Source: Synechococcus sp. WH 5701 (GTDB taxonomy: Bacteria; Cyanobacteriota; Cyanobacteriia; PCC-6307; Cyanobiaceae). From it: a stretch of DNA of 64,000 nucleotides. Each line of letters opens with the position of its first letter. The first letter of the stretch is position 1. The stretch covers positions 1,723,513 through 1,787,512 of the forward strand of contig NZ_CH724159.1 in the NCBI RefSeq assembly GCF_000153045.1, read 5' to 3'. Below are positions 37,301 through 44,655 of the stretch, piece by piece. A program made the position numbers and the translations under genes. The notes under the pieces are model-generated. The model ran no database searches, was not told where the DNA came from, and saw only the letters and a list, made by a program, of their open reading frames with translations.

Positions 37301-37728
37301 TTGTAAACAAGAAGGATGGAATTGGAGGCTTTATTCACCACAACACCTGATTGCCGCACTTCCTCCGGAAGCTGGGGTTGGGCCAGGGCTACCCGGTTCT
37401 GGACATTCACCTGATTGATGTCACCGTCGGTGCCACTGGCAAATGACACGGTGATGGAACTTGTGCCGGAGGCTGCACTGGAAGAGGTGATGAAATCCAT
37501 GTTCTCCACCCCGTTGATCTGCTGCTCCAGCACATTGGTGACACCCTCCTCGACGGAAATCGCATCGGCACCGTTGTAGAGGGCATTCACCGTCACCGTG
37601 GGGGGTGCGATGTCGGGAAGATTTTCAACCGGCAGCAACGGAATCGAGATCAGACCACCGATCACGATCAGCAGACTGCAGACAACGGTCAGAACCGGAC
37701 GGGTGATGAAGTTATCGGACGCAGACAT
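34324..37728 (-). CDS. RND efflux permease (HAE1/AcrB family), module 2
   Basis: A 1134-residue permease with the standard N terminus DNFITRPVLTVVCSLLIVIGG, the TM4 motif LATGLVVDDAITVIED near residue 405 and the TM10 motif IGLAAKNGILIVDLA. The segment at about residues 505-610 is a roughly 100-residue insert between TM6 and TM7 that is almost entirely hydrophobic and could hold four extra helices (for example ILVVLGFLVAGLLMGYLLGL and PLAVVIFALIGLALGFFL). This makes the protein about 90 residues longer than typical AcrB. It follows its adaptor by 9 bases. Confidence 0.92.
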   Translation of the reverse strand: MSASDNFITRPVLTVVCSLLIVIGGLISIPLLPVENLPDIAPPTVTVNALYNGADAISVEEGVTNVLEQQINGVENMDFITSSSAASGTSSITVSFASGTDGDINQVNVQNRVALAQPQLPEEVRQSGVVVNKASNSILLVYNFGSEDANKPYSTEFISGLLDQTLLDKIKRVKGVGNVTIAGQTLAFRLWLDPDRLAANRLSSADVVNALRSQSRLVPAGQVGGEPAPKGQKFTFTVQLQGRLRSSEEFSNLILRSTGDGGLVRLRDVGRVELGAESYVSNATDLRAVPSVGLLVYQLSGSNALEVSRGVQEVLEEFSSTIPPGIKIEKIYDVTDFINASIKGVTNSLRDAVVLVVLILFLFLQNWKATLVPGIAIPVALVGTFMFVKVAGFSLNQLTLFGLVLATGLVVDDAITVIEDTSSKKAQGMTALQAAKSTMNELFGAVIATSLVLFAVFLPVLFFPGATGTIYKQFAATIIFSVAISTFNALTFSPMLSALLLAREGDPPGRRTYAIAGTSIGFIYGVLVSGGGILVVLGFLVAGLLMGYLLGLITRLPLRLPVTAAAAVLGLVLGGVARPLAVVIFALIGLALGFFLEPIFTRFNRFYASGERGYRKGLGWVLSHRILIMGVLVGGIALTGVAFTSIPSGFVPIEDQGYAIGFVQAPDGVSEQNTRAINKQVAEILRSEKDISNALLISGFSLDGNAPNRGLFFFGTRNWADRPDADQYMAAIVERLNRKMAAIDGARIFVVEPPAIPGYGTSGGFEFQLLDQSGGALSLPDFFTSANQLIAKAMPTGIFERVFTQFTPESPQLKVSVNRDQLAALDVDYGQAMQTFSFYFGGAYINDTFQEGKIRRVYVQADAPFRATPEQLKALFVSNRLGEPVPLAEVFTVEPATGPAVIPHFNLFRSIKVEGSPAPGRSSGEAIKGMQDTFSQLGINGLNFDWTGLSREEVKAGALAVVIFAFGILVVYLVLAAQYESYVDPLIILMTVPTAMLGALAFLAARGEVLNIYAQVGLVMLIGLAAKNGILIVDLANQRMAEGASAIQAAREAAESRLRPILMTAISSLFGFLPLVLANGAGARSQASLGTVVFGGLMVATVLSLFVVPVFYVVIKQLGSTGAATPPELPASSP

Positions 37729-37737
37729 CGACTGCTC

Positions 37738-38829
37738 CTACTTCAGCGTCACGGGAGTGCCGTGACGAAGGGTGAGCAGATTGGTGGTGATCACACGTTG
37801 ACCGAGAGAAACACCACTCAAAACGGGATAGCGATTGTTCTGCAGGGAGCCGAGCTGAACCGGTAGCTGCAGGGCGAAGCTGGTGCCCGGGGGCAACTGG
37901 CGCAACTGATCCAGAGAAGCCTTGCCGGGGTTCTTCTCCAGATCCTGCAGGGTGCCGAGGGCGAACACGAAGCTCTGGCCAGCCGTCTGGGTGACGGCGG
38001 CGAAGGGCACCGAGGGCAGATCGGCCGCATCGAGCTGGACCCGGGTGCGCAAGCGCAGGCCGCTGCGCAGGGCGCCGGTGGGATTGTTGAATTCGGCCTT
38101 CACCAGCAAGGCCTGGTTGCCGGCATTGACGACCGGATCCACCGAGCTGACCACGCCGCGGGCCAGCACCCTCGGGGACTGAGGCTCCTGCAGAGTCACG
38201 GGCAAACCGGGCCTCACCCGAGCGGTCAGCACGCCGGGAACGTCGATGCGGGCGGTGAGGCGGTCGTTGCGCACCACCTTGGTGAAGGGATCCCCGGCAC
38301 TGATCACATCGCCCACCTTCACCTGCAGATCACTGATCACCCCATCGCTGGGGGAGCGCAGGTCGCGAAAGGCCAGATCGGCCTCTCGGGCCCGCAGGGC
38401 CTCCCTCGACTGGACGAACTGGGCCCGAAACTGGTCGCGCTGCAGGGCGCTGGCGGCACCCTGGCGCACCAGGAACTCGAAGCGCTTGTAATTGAGCTCG
38501 TCCTTCTCCAGCTGGGCGCGCAGACTGGCCACATCGGCACGCACCTGCACCTGATCGAGCACCATCAGCAGTTGGCCCTGTCGCACCACATCGCCCTGAC
38601 GCACCAGCAGGCGCTCGATGCGGCCGCCGGCCTGGGCCGCCAGCTCCACCACGCTGAGAGCCTCAAGGGTGCTGATCGTGTCGACGTCATCGCTGAAGCG
38701 GGCCTGAGCGACCGGTTCGGTCTTGACCTGGACCTGCCTGGGCGGCGGATTGGGGGGATCGCCGCAGCCACTGAGACCAGCCGCCAGCAGACTGATTGCG
38801 GCCGGGACCACCAGACAGGAACGCTTCAC
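37738..38829 (-). CDS. RND periplasmic adaptor (membrane fusion) lipoprotein, module 2
   Basis: A 363-residue adaptor starting at a GTG (MKRSCLVVPAAISLLAAG) with lipobox LSGCGDPP. The lipoyl-like halves are QAGGRIERLLVRQGDVVRQGQLL and FRDLRSPSDGVISDLQVKVG, separated by a coiled hairpin (VRADVASLRAQLEKDELNYK). It is the first gene of the five-gene RND block, with its promoter presumably in the 98-base gap shared with the divergent RarA-like gene. The frame extends upstream to 38922 but without a signal peptide. Confidence 0.9.
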   Translation of the reverse strand: MKRSCLVVPAAISLLAAGLSGCGDPPNPPPRQVQVKTEPVAQARFSDDVDTISTLEALSVVELAAQAGGRIERLLVRQGDVVRQGQLLMVLDQVQVRADVASLRAQLEKDELNYKRFEFLVRQGAASALQRDQFRAQFVQSREALRAREADLAFRDLRSPSDGVISDLQVKVGDVISAGDPFTKVVRNDRLTARIDVPGVLTARVRPGLPVTLQEPQSPRVLARGVVSSVDPVVNAGNQALLVKAEFNNPTGALRSGLRLRTRVQLDAADLPSVPFAAVTQTAGQSFVFALGTLQDLEKNPGKASLDQLRQLPPGTSFALQLPVQLGSLQNNRYPVLSGVSLGQRVITTNLLTLRHGTPVTLK

Positions 38830-38927
38830 GCACGAGGACAAGAGTTGCCCGATTCTGCAGGCACGAGCCTCCAGCTGCAGCTTGTGAGGGTTGATCCCAG
38901 GATTGTCCTCATCCCGCCACACTCTTT

Positions 38928-41156
38928 TTGAGCGATCTGTTCAGCCATCAGGGGGAGATCCACCGCCGGGCGCTTGCCCCCCTCGCCGATCGCCTGCGCC
39001 CCCGTAGCCTCGAAGAGTTCGTCGGCCAGGCGGAGATCCTGGGCCCCGGGCGGCTGCTGCGGCGGGCGATCCGCGCCGATCGGGTGGGCAACCTGATCCT
39101 GCACGGCCCGCCGGGGGTGGGCAAGACCACCCTGGCGCGCATCATCGCCAGCAGCACGCGTGCCCATTTCACCAGCCTCAATGCGGTGTTGGCTGGGGTC
39201 AAGGACCTGCGGGTCGAGGTGGAGGCGGCACGTCAGCGGCTGGAGCGCCACGGCCTGCGCACCCTGCTGTTCATCGATGAGGTTCATCGCTTCAACGTGG
39301 CCCAGCAGGACGCCCTGCTGCCCTGGGTGGAGAACGGCACCGTGACCCTGATCGGCGCCACCACCGAGAACCCCTACTTCGAGGTCAACAAGGCCCTCGT
39401 GAGCCGCTCGCGGCTGTTCCGCCTGCAACCCCTCGAGCCCCGTGATCTGAGGGTGCTGCTGGAGCGGGCCCTCGCCGACGGGGAGCGCGGCTATGGCGGC
39501 CGGCCGGTGGAGCTGACCCCCGAGGCTGCCGATCACCTGCTGGATGTGGCCGGCGGTGACGCCCGCAGCCTGCTCAACGCCCTGGAGCTGGCGGTGGAGA
39601 GCAGCGCCGCCGATGCCAGCGGGGTGATCCGGATCGACCTGGAGATCGCCGAGCAATCGATCCAGCAGCGGGCCGTGCTCTACGACAAGCAGGGGGATGC
39701 CCATTTCGACACGATCAGCGCCTTCATCAAGTCGCTCAGGGGTTCCGACCCCGATGCCGCCCTGTTCTGGCTGGCGCGGATGGTGGAGGCCGGTGAGAAT
39801 CCGCGCTTCATCTTCCGGCGCATGCTGATCTCCGCCGGGGAAGATATCGGTCTGGCCGATCCCCAGGCGATGGTGGTGGTGGAAGCCTGTGCGGCGGCCT
39901 TCGAGCGGGTGGGACTGCCGGAGGGGCTGTATCCCCTGGCCCAGGCCGCCCTCTACCTGGCGGGTGCCGAGAAGAGCAACAGCCTGCTGGGGTTCTTTGA
40001 CGCCCTCAAGAGCGTGCGGGCCACCAACCGCCAGGAGGTGCCCTCCCACCTGCGCGACGCCAACCGCGATGGGGCGGCCTTCGGCGATGGGGTGGGCTAT
40101 CGCTACCCCCATGCCTACGCCGAGCACTGGGTGGCCCAGACCTACCTCCCGGCCGCCCTGCAGGGGGAGGTGTTCTGGTTACCTGGTCGCCTCGGCTGGG
40201 AGGGGGGCCTGCAGGGCCGGCTGCAGCGGCGGCGTGCCGCCCTGCTGGCTGCCGCCGCCGAGAGCGCAGCCGACTCCGGCCCCCTGCTCAGCAGCGGACC
40301 CGACGACGCGGAGCTGGAGCGCTGGCTGCAGCGCCAGGCCGCCGCGGAGGGAGAGCGGCTCGATCAGCTGCGCCAGCGCTTCTGGCAGGGGGCCAACTGG
40401 CGGCGACAGGACCGGACACTGATCCTGGCGGCCAGGTCCCTGCTCTGGGCCCTGGATCCCCTGGAGAACTGCCCGGAGGGGGGCGTACTGATCACCGTTG
40501 ATACCGCAGCGGATCAGGAGCGCCTGCAGGCCCAGTGCCAGCTGCTCGACAGCCTGCGCAGCCCGCGGCTGCAGCCTTTGGATCCGACCAGGCCTGGGAA
40601 CCTGAGCAAAGCGATGGAACCCGGCGAGCGCTTTGAGTGGCTGGTGGGCCGCTCGCCCTTCCAGGGACTCGCGCCAGAGCTGTGGCAGCGGTGGCTGAAG
40701 GAACTCGATCAGCTGGCCAGCCCAAGGGCGCAGTGGCGCCTGCTGCTGAGTGGACCGCTGCTGGGTCCCGCCGGGGCGCTGGCGGAACTGCTGGCCAGGC
40801 CTGGCGCCTCAGAGACTGCTCTGGCTGACAAGACCCTGCTTGAGCTGCTGCAACGCGTCAGCTTCGAAGAGGACACCTGGCTGACAGCGCAGCCAACCCC
40901 GACCGAGCTGACGGGAGCCCTGGAAGCCATGAACTGGCAGGTGGAACAGGAGAGCTGGCAGGAGTCACTCACCCTGGACCTGAACGAGAGTGCCTACCAG
41001 CGCTGGTTCAGCCCCGGTGCGGCCTACCGAAACCGGCTGGAAACCGTGTTGAACCCCGTTGAGATCGCCACGGTGGAAGCAGGGTTCCGTGGTCAGCTCC
41101 GAGGGCAGCTTCCCCAGCGCCTGCTCCACCATCGCCTGATCGCCCACCGCAGATGA
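38928..41156 (+). CDS. rarA: RarA/MgsA-like AAA ATPase with C-terminal methyltransferase-like domain
   Basis: A 742-residue fusion. Residues 1-430 are a replication-associated recombination ATPase: RPRSLEEFVGQ, Walker A GPPGVGKTTLARI near 61-73, Walker B LFIDEVHRFN near 112-121, sensor GATTENPYFEVNKALVSRSR near 143, and GAEKSNSLLGFFDALKSV. Residues 450-740 resemble a degenerate Rossmann methyltransferase (LILAARSLLWALDPL) whose SAM motif is not clear. Such fusions occur in cyanobacteria. The start is TTG (SDLFSHQGEIHRRA). It acts at stalled replication forks by analogy with RarA. Confidence 0.85.
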   Translation: MSDLFSHQGEIHRRALAPLADRLRPRSLEEFVGQAEILGPGRLLRRAIRADRVGNLILHGPPGVGKTTLARIIASSTRAHFTSLNAVLAGVKDLRVEVEAARQRLERHGLRTLLFIDEVHRFNVAQQDALLPWVENGTVTLIGATTENPYFEVNKALVSRSRLFRLQPLEPRDLRVLLERALADGERGYGGRPVELTPEAADHLLDVAGGDARSLLNALELAVESSAADASGVIRIDLEIAEQSIQQRAVLYDKQGDAHFDTISAFIKSLRGSDPDAALFWLARMVEAGENPRFIFRRMLISAGEDIGLADPQAMVVVEACAAAFERVGLPEGLYPLAQAALYLAGAEKSNSLLGFFDALKSVRATNRQEVPSHLRDANRDGAAFGDGVGYRYPHAYAEHWVAQTYLPAALQGEVFWLPGRLGWEGGLQGRLQRRRAALLAAAAESAADSGPLLSSGPDDAELERWLQRQAAAEGERLDQLRQRFWQGANWRRQDRTLILAARSLLWALDPLENCPEGGVLITVDTAADQERLQAQCQLLDSLRSPRLQPLDPTRPGNLSKAMEPGERFEWLVGRSPFQGLAPELWQRWLKELDQLASPRAQWRLLLSGPLLGPAGALAELLARPGASETALADKTLLELLQRVSFEEDTWLTAQPTPTELTGALEAMNWQVEQESWQESLTLDLNESAYQRWFSPGAAYRNRLETVLNPVEIATVEAGFRGQLRGQLPQRLLHHRLIAHRR

Positions 41157-41190
41157 TCCCGGCAGGCTGAGCCAGCCGGAGCGCACCCAT

Positions 41191-41216
41191 AAAAAAACCC
41201 CGGCACTGCCGGGGTT
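41191..41216 (-). terminator. Rho-independent terminator of the DUF1400-like gene
   Basis: A 9-bp stem AACCCCGGC / GCCGGGGTT with a 3-base loop, followed on the minus strand by seven T (41191-41197). It lies 39 bases beyond the stop of the minus-strand gene and just after the convergent RarA-like gene. Confidence 0.85.
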
Positions 41217-41254
41217 CGCTGAAAGGGCTTCTGGCCTCAGCCAGTGGCCCGGTG

Positions 41255-41950
41255 TCACCAGAGGCCGCGGATGGGCTCGTTCTGGGGGGTGAAGACAGGA
41301 GCGGGAGCGGGAGCGGTACGCACTTCAGCCACGGGGTCCATCATCTGGTTGGCCTGAATGCAGGCCGGCAGGAAGACGTACCAGGAGAGCAGGGAGGTGC
41401 ACTGGGCTTCTCCCTGGCACTTGCCTTCGGCGCAGATGTTCTGCTTGCCGTCGTAAGTGCCGCAGGTGTCAGCCAGACGGAAGTCGGTGGGCAGGGCGGC
41501 CATGATGCCGGCCGAGGAGATGGAACCATCGGCGGCGTCGGCGATGATCGCGCCACGCAGACCCTGAACGGCGTAGGTCGACATCGACCAGTAGGGGAAG
41601 TAGCTGCGGGTCTGGTTCTTGAGGAACTTGACACCGGCGTCGGAATAGAGGAAGCGGGTCACGCCCACCACATCGACGCTGTAGCTCTTGGCCAGACCGG
41701 TGCGCAGTTCGCTGGCAGTCCAGCCGGAGCGAGAGATCCCGCCGGCGAGACCGCGATCGGTCACATCACCGTCTTCGATGAACGTTTTGAAGGCATCCAG
41801 GTTGGTGGACCACACGGCACCGCCGGTGTTCCAACGAACAGGGAGATCATTGTCCACAGCTGCCGAAGCGGGCAGGGCTGTGGCTGAGAAAGCGGCTCCA
41901 GCAAGGAGGCCAGCGGCAAGACGCTTCAGCACGGGAAGGCGAAGGAACAT
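41255..41950 (-). CDS. Secreted protein with DUF1400-like domain and cysteine-rich tail
   Basis: A 231-residue exported protein: a signal peptide (LAAGLLAGAAFSATALPASA, cleavage near residue 30), then a region that resembles the DUF1400 domain found at the N terminus of some cyanobacterial alpha/beta hydrolases (LDAFKTFIEDGDVT, VTRFLYSDAGVKFLKN, LRGAIIADAADGSIS). No hydrolase domain follows. Instead there are cysteines at 163, 173, 178, 184 and 197 (TCGTY, NICAEGKCQ, AQCTS, PACIQ). The ATG at 41950 begins the signal peptide; an ATG 13 codons upstream is possible. Well terminated, so probably well expressed. Confidence 0.72.
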   Translation of the reverse strand: MFLRLPVLKRLAAGLLAGAAFSATALPASAAVDNDLPVRWNTGGAVWSTNLDAFKTFIEDGDVTDRGLAGGISRSGWTASELRTGLAKSYSVDVVGVTRFLYSDAGVKFLKNQTRSYFPYWSMSTYAVQGLRGAIIADAADGSISSAGIMAALPTDFRLADTCGTYDGKQNICAEGKCQGEAQCTSLLSWYVFLPACIQANQMMDPVAEVRTAPAPAPVFTPQNEPIRGLW

Positions 41951-42040
41951 CTCTTTCAACTTAGTCAGCTGAGTTGCACTTGCCAACATCTTGAAAGTGA
42001 ATGGAGACAGACCTTGGGCTGGCCCACCCCCTTTGAGCCC

Positions 42041-42547
42041 TCAGCTGGTGGGGCGAAGGCGCTTGGGGCTCCCGAGAGTCCGCCATCCCGGCGGGCAACC
42101 GAGGCGGTCGGACTGAAAAGAGAAGGCTCCCGGCGTGCCCTCTCCGCGGCAGACCACCCCTCGCGGCACACTTTCGATGGCCTCCACCCGCGCCACATAG
42201 GTCTCCTTGCCCGTTCGGGGGATGAGCCTGAGCTGGGCGCTCTGGTCCTCCACCTTCAGTTCAGCCTTCATGTCCTGGGGGGCTTCGATGCCCAGCACAT
42301 CGAGGTAGCCGCTGAAGCCACCCCAGAAGTAACGGGTGATCTGGGCCCCCACGAAGCGGTTGAGCAGCAGCGCCGCCTGCTGACGCTGATCCAACAGGGC
42401 CTCCTGGGCTTCGAGATCGGCCAGCACAACGGCCGCCGAAGTTCCCGGGCGGCTGGCCAGGGGCGGCTGCAGGGTGAGCTGGACCAGACCGGCGACGCCG
42501 ATCAGCGCCAGCAGGGTGGAGAGGCCGAGGCGAAGGGCGAGGGCCAT
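42041..42547 (-). CDS. Membrane-anchored protein, unknown function
   Basis: A 168-residue protein with one N-terminal hydrophobic helix (LGLSTLLALIGVAGLVQLTL, about residues 7-26) and a soluble, probably periplasmic, C-terminal part (RQQAALLLNRFVGAQITRYF, GKETYVARVEAIE). Two cysteines (VVCRGEG, LGCPPG) could pair. The short N terminus plus helix looks pilin- or anchor-like, but there is no clear pilin cleavage motif. It diverges from prxQ with 64 bases between starts. Confidence 0.6.
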   Translation of the reverse strand: MALALRLGLSTLLALIGVAGLVQLTLQPPLASRPGTSAAVVLADLEAQEALLDQRQQAALLLNRFVGAQITRYFWGGFSGYLDVLGIEAPQDMKAELKVEDQSAQLRLIPRTGKETYVARVEAIESVPRGVVCRGEGTPGAFSFQSDRLGCPPGWRTLGSPKRLRPTS

Positions 42548-42611
42548 CAGGCTTCGGGAGGACGTCTGACCCTACCGGCGACCTAGGGTCAACCCTGGCA
42601 ATCGTCGAACC

Positions 42612-43079
42612 ATGACGCTGCAGATCGGAGATCCGGCCCCCACCTTCACCCTTCCCGACCAGAACGGCACATCCGTTTCGCTGGCCGACCTGCGTGGAAC
42701 GCGAGTCGTTCTTTACTTTTATCCCAAGGACGACACCCCAGGCTGCACCAAGGAAGCCTGCGGATTCCGCGATCAGTGGGCCAGCTTCGAGCAGCACGGC
42801 ATCAAGGTGCTGGGCATCAGCAAGGACGAAGCCGGCAGCCACACCAAGTTCATCGCGAAGTACCAGCTGCCCTTCACCCTGCTCAGTGATCCCGAGCCCT
42901 GTGAGGTGGCCGCGGCCTACGACAGCTATGGGCTGAAGAAGTTCATGGGCCGTGAGTACATGGGCATGATGCGCCACACCTTCGTGGTCGACCCGGAGGG
43001 GAAGCTGGAGCTCATCTACTGGAAGGTCAAGGCCGAGGAGATGGCCCAGCAGATCCTCTCGGATCTGGGTCTGAACTGA
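42612..43079 (+). CDS. bcp: Thioredoxin-dependent peroxiredoxin (PrxQ/BCP)
   Basis: A 155-residue peroxidase. The active-site block GCTKEACGFRDQW near residues 45-57 has the peroxidatic cysteine and a second cysteine five residues later, the PrxQ/BCP pattern, followed by KVLGISKDEAGSHTKF. It reduces H2O2 and alkyl peroxides with electrons from thioredoxin; the window also encodes FtrC, which feeds thioredoxin. Its 3' end overlaps coaX by 53 bases on the other strand. Confidence 0.93.
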   Translation: MTLQIGDPAPTFTLPDQNGTSVSLADLRGTRVVLYFYPKDDTPGCTKEACGFRDQWASFEQHGIKVLGISKDEAGSHTKFIAKYQLPFTLLSDPEPCEVAAAYDSYGLKKFMGREYMGMMRHTFVVDPEGKLELIYWKVKAEEMAQQILSDLGLN

Positions 43080-43827
43080 GTGCCACCAGCGCCTCCAGCG
43101 CCAGCTCCGGTGCCAGCTTGAAGGGCACCTGCTCCCGACGCAGCAGCGGGGCGAGACTCGGGGCGTCGCCGCCGGTGAGCCAGAGCGCGGTGGGCTCCAG
43201 CGGTTGCAGGTCGCGCCAGGCCTGGGCCACTGCAGCCGCCAGGCCCAGCAGGCACCCCACCCGCATGGCCTGCTCCGTCTCGATCGGCCAGGGGTCGATC
43301 GCCTCGGCGAGACGATCCAACCCCTCAGGTCCGGGCACCAGCAGCGGCAGCAGCTCCGTGGCCCGCCCCAGGCAGCTCAGCTGGGTGCTCACTCCGGGCT
43401 GCAGCCTCCCCCCTGCGAAGGCGCCCGTCGCCCCGATCCGGGTGAGGCTGAGCGCCGTGCCCGCATCGGCCACCAGCACAGCCCCTCTCCCCAGCCGGCC
43501 CTGGCGCTGCCAGGCCTGCCAGCCCACCAGAGCACGATCGATGCCCAACCAGGGCGGCAGCTGCTGCAGGGGCACCTGCTCGAGCTGCAGGCGCCGGCCC
43601 TCCATCGGCGCGAGCTGACAGGTGTTTTCTCTGCCCTGAAAGGGCACCGGGCCCACGGCCGCCCAGGCCCGCAGCCGCTCCCACGGCAGCAGGGCGGGAT
43701 CAGGAGGTGGCGGGCTGTGGCTGAAACGCAGGACCGGGGATCCTGGGTCGGAGGCCGCCTCCGCCAACGCCTCAACCCAGTGCCAGCGGCTGTTGCCGAT
43801 CAGCAACCAGAGGTCGCCGGCTCCCAC
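43027..43827 (-). CDS. coaX: Type III pantothenate kinase
   Basis: A 266-residue ASKHA-fold kinase for the first step of coenzyme A synthesis. It shows IGNSRWHWVEAL near residues 10-21 as the phosphate loop, VLVADAGTALSLTRIG near 118-133 and GGRLQPGVSTQLSCLGRATELLP near 138-160. The usual DxGN loop reads LIGN here, as I recall for other cyanobacterial CoaX proteins. The last ~17 codons overlap prxQ and end in a Ser/Pro-rich tail. It starts 3 bases after the cysH stop, so the two form a unit. Confidence 0.88.
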   Translation of the reverse strand: MGAGDLWLLIGNSRWHWVEALAEAASDPGSPVLRFSHSPPPPDPALLPWERLRAWAAVGPVPFQGRENTCQLAPMEGRRLQLEQVPLQQLPPWLGIDRALVGWQAWQRQGRLGRGAVLVADAGTALSLTRIGATGAFAGGRLQPGVSTQLSCLGRATELLPLLVPGPEGLDRLAEAIDPWPIETEQAMRVGCLLGLAAAVAQAWRDLQPLEPTALWLTGGDAPSLAPLLRREQVPFKLAPELALEALVALSSDPDPRGSAGPSPRP

Positions 43828-43830
43828 GGC

Positions 43831-44580
43831 TCAGATGCCCTCGCCCATCACTCCCGGCAGATGGATGCCGCATTCCTGCTTCAGCCCCCCGAAGCGGCTG
43901 GCGCGGCCGTCACCATCGTCAGGTCGGCTGGAATGCCAGTCGCCCACGCTGGAGTAGCCCTGCTCGAACAGCGGGTGCTGGGGCAGGGCATGGCTCTCCA
44001 TGTAATAGAAGACCTGGCGAGGCCCCCAGGAGAGCAGGGGTCGAAGCGACCAGCGCCCGCGCACCCCATCGAGGGGGGCCATGGCGCCGCGGTGATCGGT
44101 CTGGCCACCGCGCACCCCACTGGCCCAGCAATGCACACCCAGCTCCTGGAAGAGCCGATCCAGGGGCTCCACCTTGCGCAGGCGGTGGTAAGTCTGAAGG
44201 TCTTCCACCCCACCGGTTTCCCAGAGGCGGCCGTAGAGCGCCTCCATCCGGGCCGGGGAGAGATCCGCCTGCGCCACCTTGAGATTCAGATTGAGGGCGG
44301 TGCAGAGCCTGTCGGCATAGAGGTAGGTCTCGCTGGGCAGGTAGCCCGTGTCCACCCAGAGCACGGGGATCCTCTCGCTGAGGCGGCTGGCCATGTGCAG
44401 CAGCACCGCCGACTGGATCCCGAAACTGGTGGTGAGCGCGAACCCCTCGCCGAAGGTTTCGTAACCCCAGGCCAGTTGCCCAGCGGCATCAAGGGGCTCC
44501 AGAAGGCGCAGGGCCGGTTCCGGCTCGACAGTCCGGCCCAGCCGATCCGTCGGCAACGGGGTCGTGGTGAGGCTGATCAT
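43831..44580 (-). CDS. cysH: Phosphoadenylyl-sulfate (PAPS) reductase
   Basis: A 249-residue assimilatory sulfate reduction enzyme producing sulfite. It has the PP-loop-like TTSFGIQSAVLLHM near residue 50, VLWVDTGYLPSETY near 73-86, ASGVRGGQTDHRG near 153 and the catalytic ECGIH near the C terminus (Cys 237). It lacks the extra cysteine pairs of APS reductases, which supports PAPS specificity. I chose the ATG at 44580; ATGs at 44589 and 44592 are close to a GGAGGAG sequence and are possible. The frame continues far upstream only as an antisense shadow of ndb. Confidence 0.93.
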   Translation of the reverse strand: MISLTTTPLPTDRLGRTVEPEPALRLLEPLDAAGQLAWGYETFGEGFALTTSFGIQSAVLLHMASRLSERIPVLWVDTGYLPSETYLYADRLCTALNLNLKVAQADLSPARMEALYGRLWETGGVEDLQTYHRLRKVEPLDRLFQELGVHCWASGVRGGQTDHRGAMAPLDGVRGRWSLRPLLSWGPRQVFYYMESHALPQHPLFEQGYSSVGDWHSSRPDDGDGRASRFGGLKQECGIHLPGVMGEGI

Positions 44581-44655
44581 GGCCTCCATCATCTCCTCCG
44601 GGGCAACACCGCTGGTTAGGGTTTGATCAACCCCAGACGGCAAGGCCTTTCGCCC

